The translations under genes were made by a program, and so were the position numbers. Below, piece after piece: positions 62,732 to 64,000 of a stretch of 64,000 nt of DNA. Each line of letters opens with the position of its first letter. The first letter of the stretch is position 1. The notes under the pieces were generated by a model. The model had not been told where the DNA came from. It made no database searches and saw only the letters and a list, made by a program, of their open reading frames with translations. The stretch is taken from positions 1 to 64,000 of the forward strand of contig NZ_CP015106.1 of assembly GCF_002214565.1 (NCBI RefSeq). The letters are read 5' to 3'. This DNA comes from Thermococcus radiotolerans. GTDB lineage: Archaea > Methanobacteriota_B > Thermococci > Thermococcales > Thermococcaceae.

Positions 62732-63934
62732 ATGGCGTTCCTGAAGGTCGTTTCCCTGGAGAAAGCTCTCCAAGTCATAAACTCATTTCCCTTGGAGCCA
62801 GAAATCGAAAGCGTTCCTCTGAGCGAGGCCCTGGGCAGGGTTTTAGCCGAGGACGTGACATCACCGATAAACGTCCCGCCCTTCGACCGCGCCACGGTCG
62901 ACGGCTACGCCGTAAGGGCTGAAGACACCTTCATGGCGAGCGAGAGTGAGCCGATTAGACTGAAGGTCGTTGGGGAGATAAACGCTGGGGACACTCCAGC
63001 GATAGAGCTCAAGCCCGGCGAGAGCGTTTACATCTCCACGGGCGCGCCCCTGCCCAGGAATGCCGATGCGGTTATACAATTCGAGGACGTGAACAGGGAT
63101 GGAGAGGAGGTCGTCATCTACAAGCCGGCCTACCCGGGTCTCGGCGTCATGAAGGCCGGAACTGACATCCCGAGGGGGAAGACCATTCTCAAACGCGGAA
63201 CGAGGCTGACCTTCAAGGACACCGCGCTTCTCTCGGCGGTCGGTTTCTCGGAAGTCAAAGTCTTCAGGAAGCCCAAGGTTGCCGTGATAAGCACCGGAAA
63301 CGAAGTGGTTCTTCCCGGGACTGAGCTGAGGTACGGGCAGATATACGACATAAACGGCCGCGCCATAGTGGACGCGGTCAGGGAGCTCGGTGGCGAGGCT
63401 CTCTTCCTCGGCATAGCCAGGGACGACCGTGAGAGCCTCAAGGCGCTCATCGAGAAGGGAATCGAGTGCTGCGACATGGTAATCCTCAGCGGTGGTGCGA
63501 GCGGTGGAATAAGGGACCTGACCAGCTCAATAATCGAGGAGCTCGGCGAGATAAAGATTCACGGCATAGCGATTCAGCCGGGTAAGCCGACGATAATCGG
63601 CCTGATCAACGGAAAGCCGGTCTTTGGTCTGCCTGGATATCCAACCAGCTGTCTGACCAACTTCACCCTGCTCGTTGCGCCGCTCCTAAGAAAGCTTCTC
63701 GGAAGGGAGAGCGAGATCAGAAAGGTCAGGAAGAAGCTCGCCCACAAGGTCTTCTCCGTCAAGGGCAGGCGTCAGTTCCTGCCGGTCAGGATAGAGGGCG
63801 AAAAAGCCCTACCCATACTCAAGGGCAGCGGCGCGGTCACGAGCTTCGTGGATGCCGACGGTTTCATCGAGGTTCCAGAGAACGTTGAAATACTTCCGGC
63901 GGGGGAGGAAGTAGAAGTTACGTTCTTTGGATGA
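62732..63934 (+). CDS. moeA: molybdopterin molybdotransferase
   Basis: 400 residues. Inserts molybdenum or, in these organisms, tungsten into adenylated molybdopterin. Domains: N-terminal (ALGRVLAEDVTSP, FDRATVDGYAVRA), MogA-like fold (STGNEVVLPG; ILSGGASGGIRDLT, which has the GGxSxG core), and C-terminal beta barrel (GRRQFLPVRI). SD GGTGATAG before ATG 62732. The cofactor serves tungsten ferredoxin oxidoreductases of peptide and sugar metabolism. Confidence 0.94.
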   Translation: MAFLKVVSLEKALQVINSFPLEPEIESVPLSEALGRVLAEDVTSPINVPPFDRATVDGYAVRAEDTFMASESEPIRLKVVGEINAGDTPAIELKPGESVYISTGAPLPRNADAVIQFEDVNRDGEEVVIYKPAYPGLGVMKAGTDIPRGKTILKRGTRLTFKDTALLSAVGFSEVKVFRKPKVAVISTGNEVVLPGTELRYGQIYDINGRAIVDAVRELGGEALFLGIARDDRESLKALIEKGIECCDMVILSGGASGGIRDLTSSIIEELGEIKIHGIAIQPGKPTIIGLINGKPVFGLPGYPTSCLTNFTLLVAPLLRKLLGRESEIRKVRKKLAHKVFSVKGRRQFLPVRIEGEKALPILKGSGAVTSFVDADGFIEVPENVEILPAGEEVEVTFFG

Positions 63935-63951
63935 GTTGGCAGCGCGCCAAC
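63935..63951 (+). terminator. hairpin after moeA
   Basis: GTTGGC-AGCGC-GCCAAC, a perfect 6-bp stem with 5-nt loop immediately after the moeA stop. Possible terminator; no long T-tract directly follows. Confidence 0.5.
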
Positions 63952-63964
63952 CGACGCATCAAAA

Positions 63965-64000
63965 CCTTTTTTAAACTCCTTCACCTTCTTTCCCCAGGTG
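63965..64000 (+). promoter_or_regulatory. promoter for a gene beyond the window
   Basis: A ccttttttaaac TATA-like box (about 63966-63976) and an AGGTG at the last five bases look like TATA and Shine-Dalgarno of a rightward gene starting just past the window. Confidence 0.6.

Overview
The window is a gene-dense stretch of a hyperthermophilic euryarchaeon of the order Thermococcales, most probably a Thermococcus. Support comes from archaeal information-processing genes (TFB, FEN1, aIF6, L39e, L31e, L18a/LX, S19e, a PDCD5-family protein), two CDC48-type AAA ATPases, a CGP-CTERM surface protein (a Thermococcales signature), ADP-forming acyl-CoA synthetase, TTTAAA/TTATAA-type TATA boxes about 25-35 nt before start codons, GGTG Shine-Dalgarno sites, 4-nt ATGA/GTGA gene overlaps, and exact matches to two Thermococcales regulator sites (Phr and TrmBL1/Tgr). 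No rRNA, tRNA, CRISPR array, insertion sequence or intein was seen. No gap between genes exceeds about 250 bp.

Layout. 0-8.7 kb: protein repair (pcm), two HAD hydrolases, a prepilin-type peptidase with a tiny pilin, two overlapping ASCH genes, a lone Lrp-type effector domain, a leftward operon (transglutaminase-fold lipoprotein, tRNA Cm56 methyltransferase, CDP-alcohol phosphatidyltransferase) and SAM hydrolase. 8.7-24 kb is the accessory part: an AT-richer MNT/HEPN toxin-antitoxin pair with nested operator-like repeats, nadM, a NERD nuclease-like protein, two MFS transporters, a membrane-anchored glycoside hydrolase, several GNAT acetyltransferases (one a broken remnant), a three-gene regulator/small-protein cassette, two adjacent CPBP membrane proteases and a beta-propeller-like ORF whose 3' end may be frameshifted. 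24-33 kb: small metabolic and RNA enzymes, then a complete five-gene peptide ABC transporter operon.

32.6-44.5 kb: pterin pyrophosphokinase (MptE type), an AAA ATPase, an Sm-like plus MobB-like pair, a JAMM protease, two 49-residue microproteins (the second under an exact Thermococcales glycolytic motif), then the stress block CDC48-Hsp20 (Hsp20 with an exact Phr site), an MBL nuclease-like protein and an ABC exporter pair. 44.5-64 kb: methylmalonyl-CoA mutase large subunit, a large CGP-CTERM protein, the ribosomal operon L39e-L31e-aIF6-L18a, a CRM protein with S19e, PDCD5, TFB, FEN1, an acyl-CoA synthetase alpha subunit, a phosphodiesterase, a PRC-barrel protein, a second CDC48 in an operon with an RNase H-fold protein, a 50-residue acid/tryptophan microprotein and moeA.

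Themes: proteostasis (CDC48 twice, Hsp20, pcm), molybdenum/tungsten pterin biology (MobB-like, MoeA), peptide uptake feeding acyl-CoA energy metabolism, and small proteins with recognisable promoters. Product names rest on motif recognition without database searches. Start codons were chosen by TATA and Shine-Dalgarno spacing.
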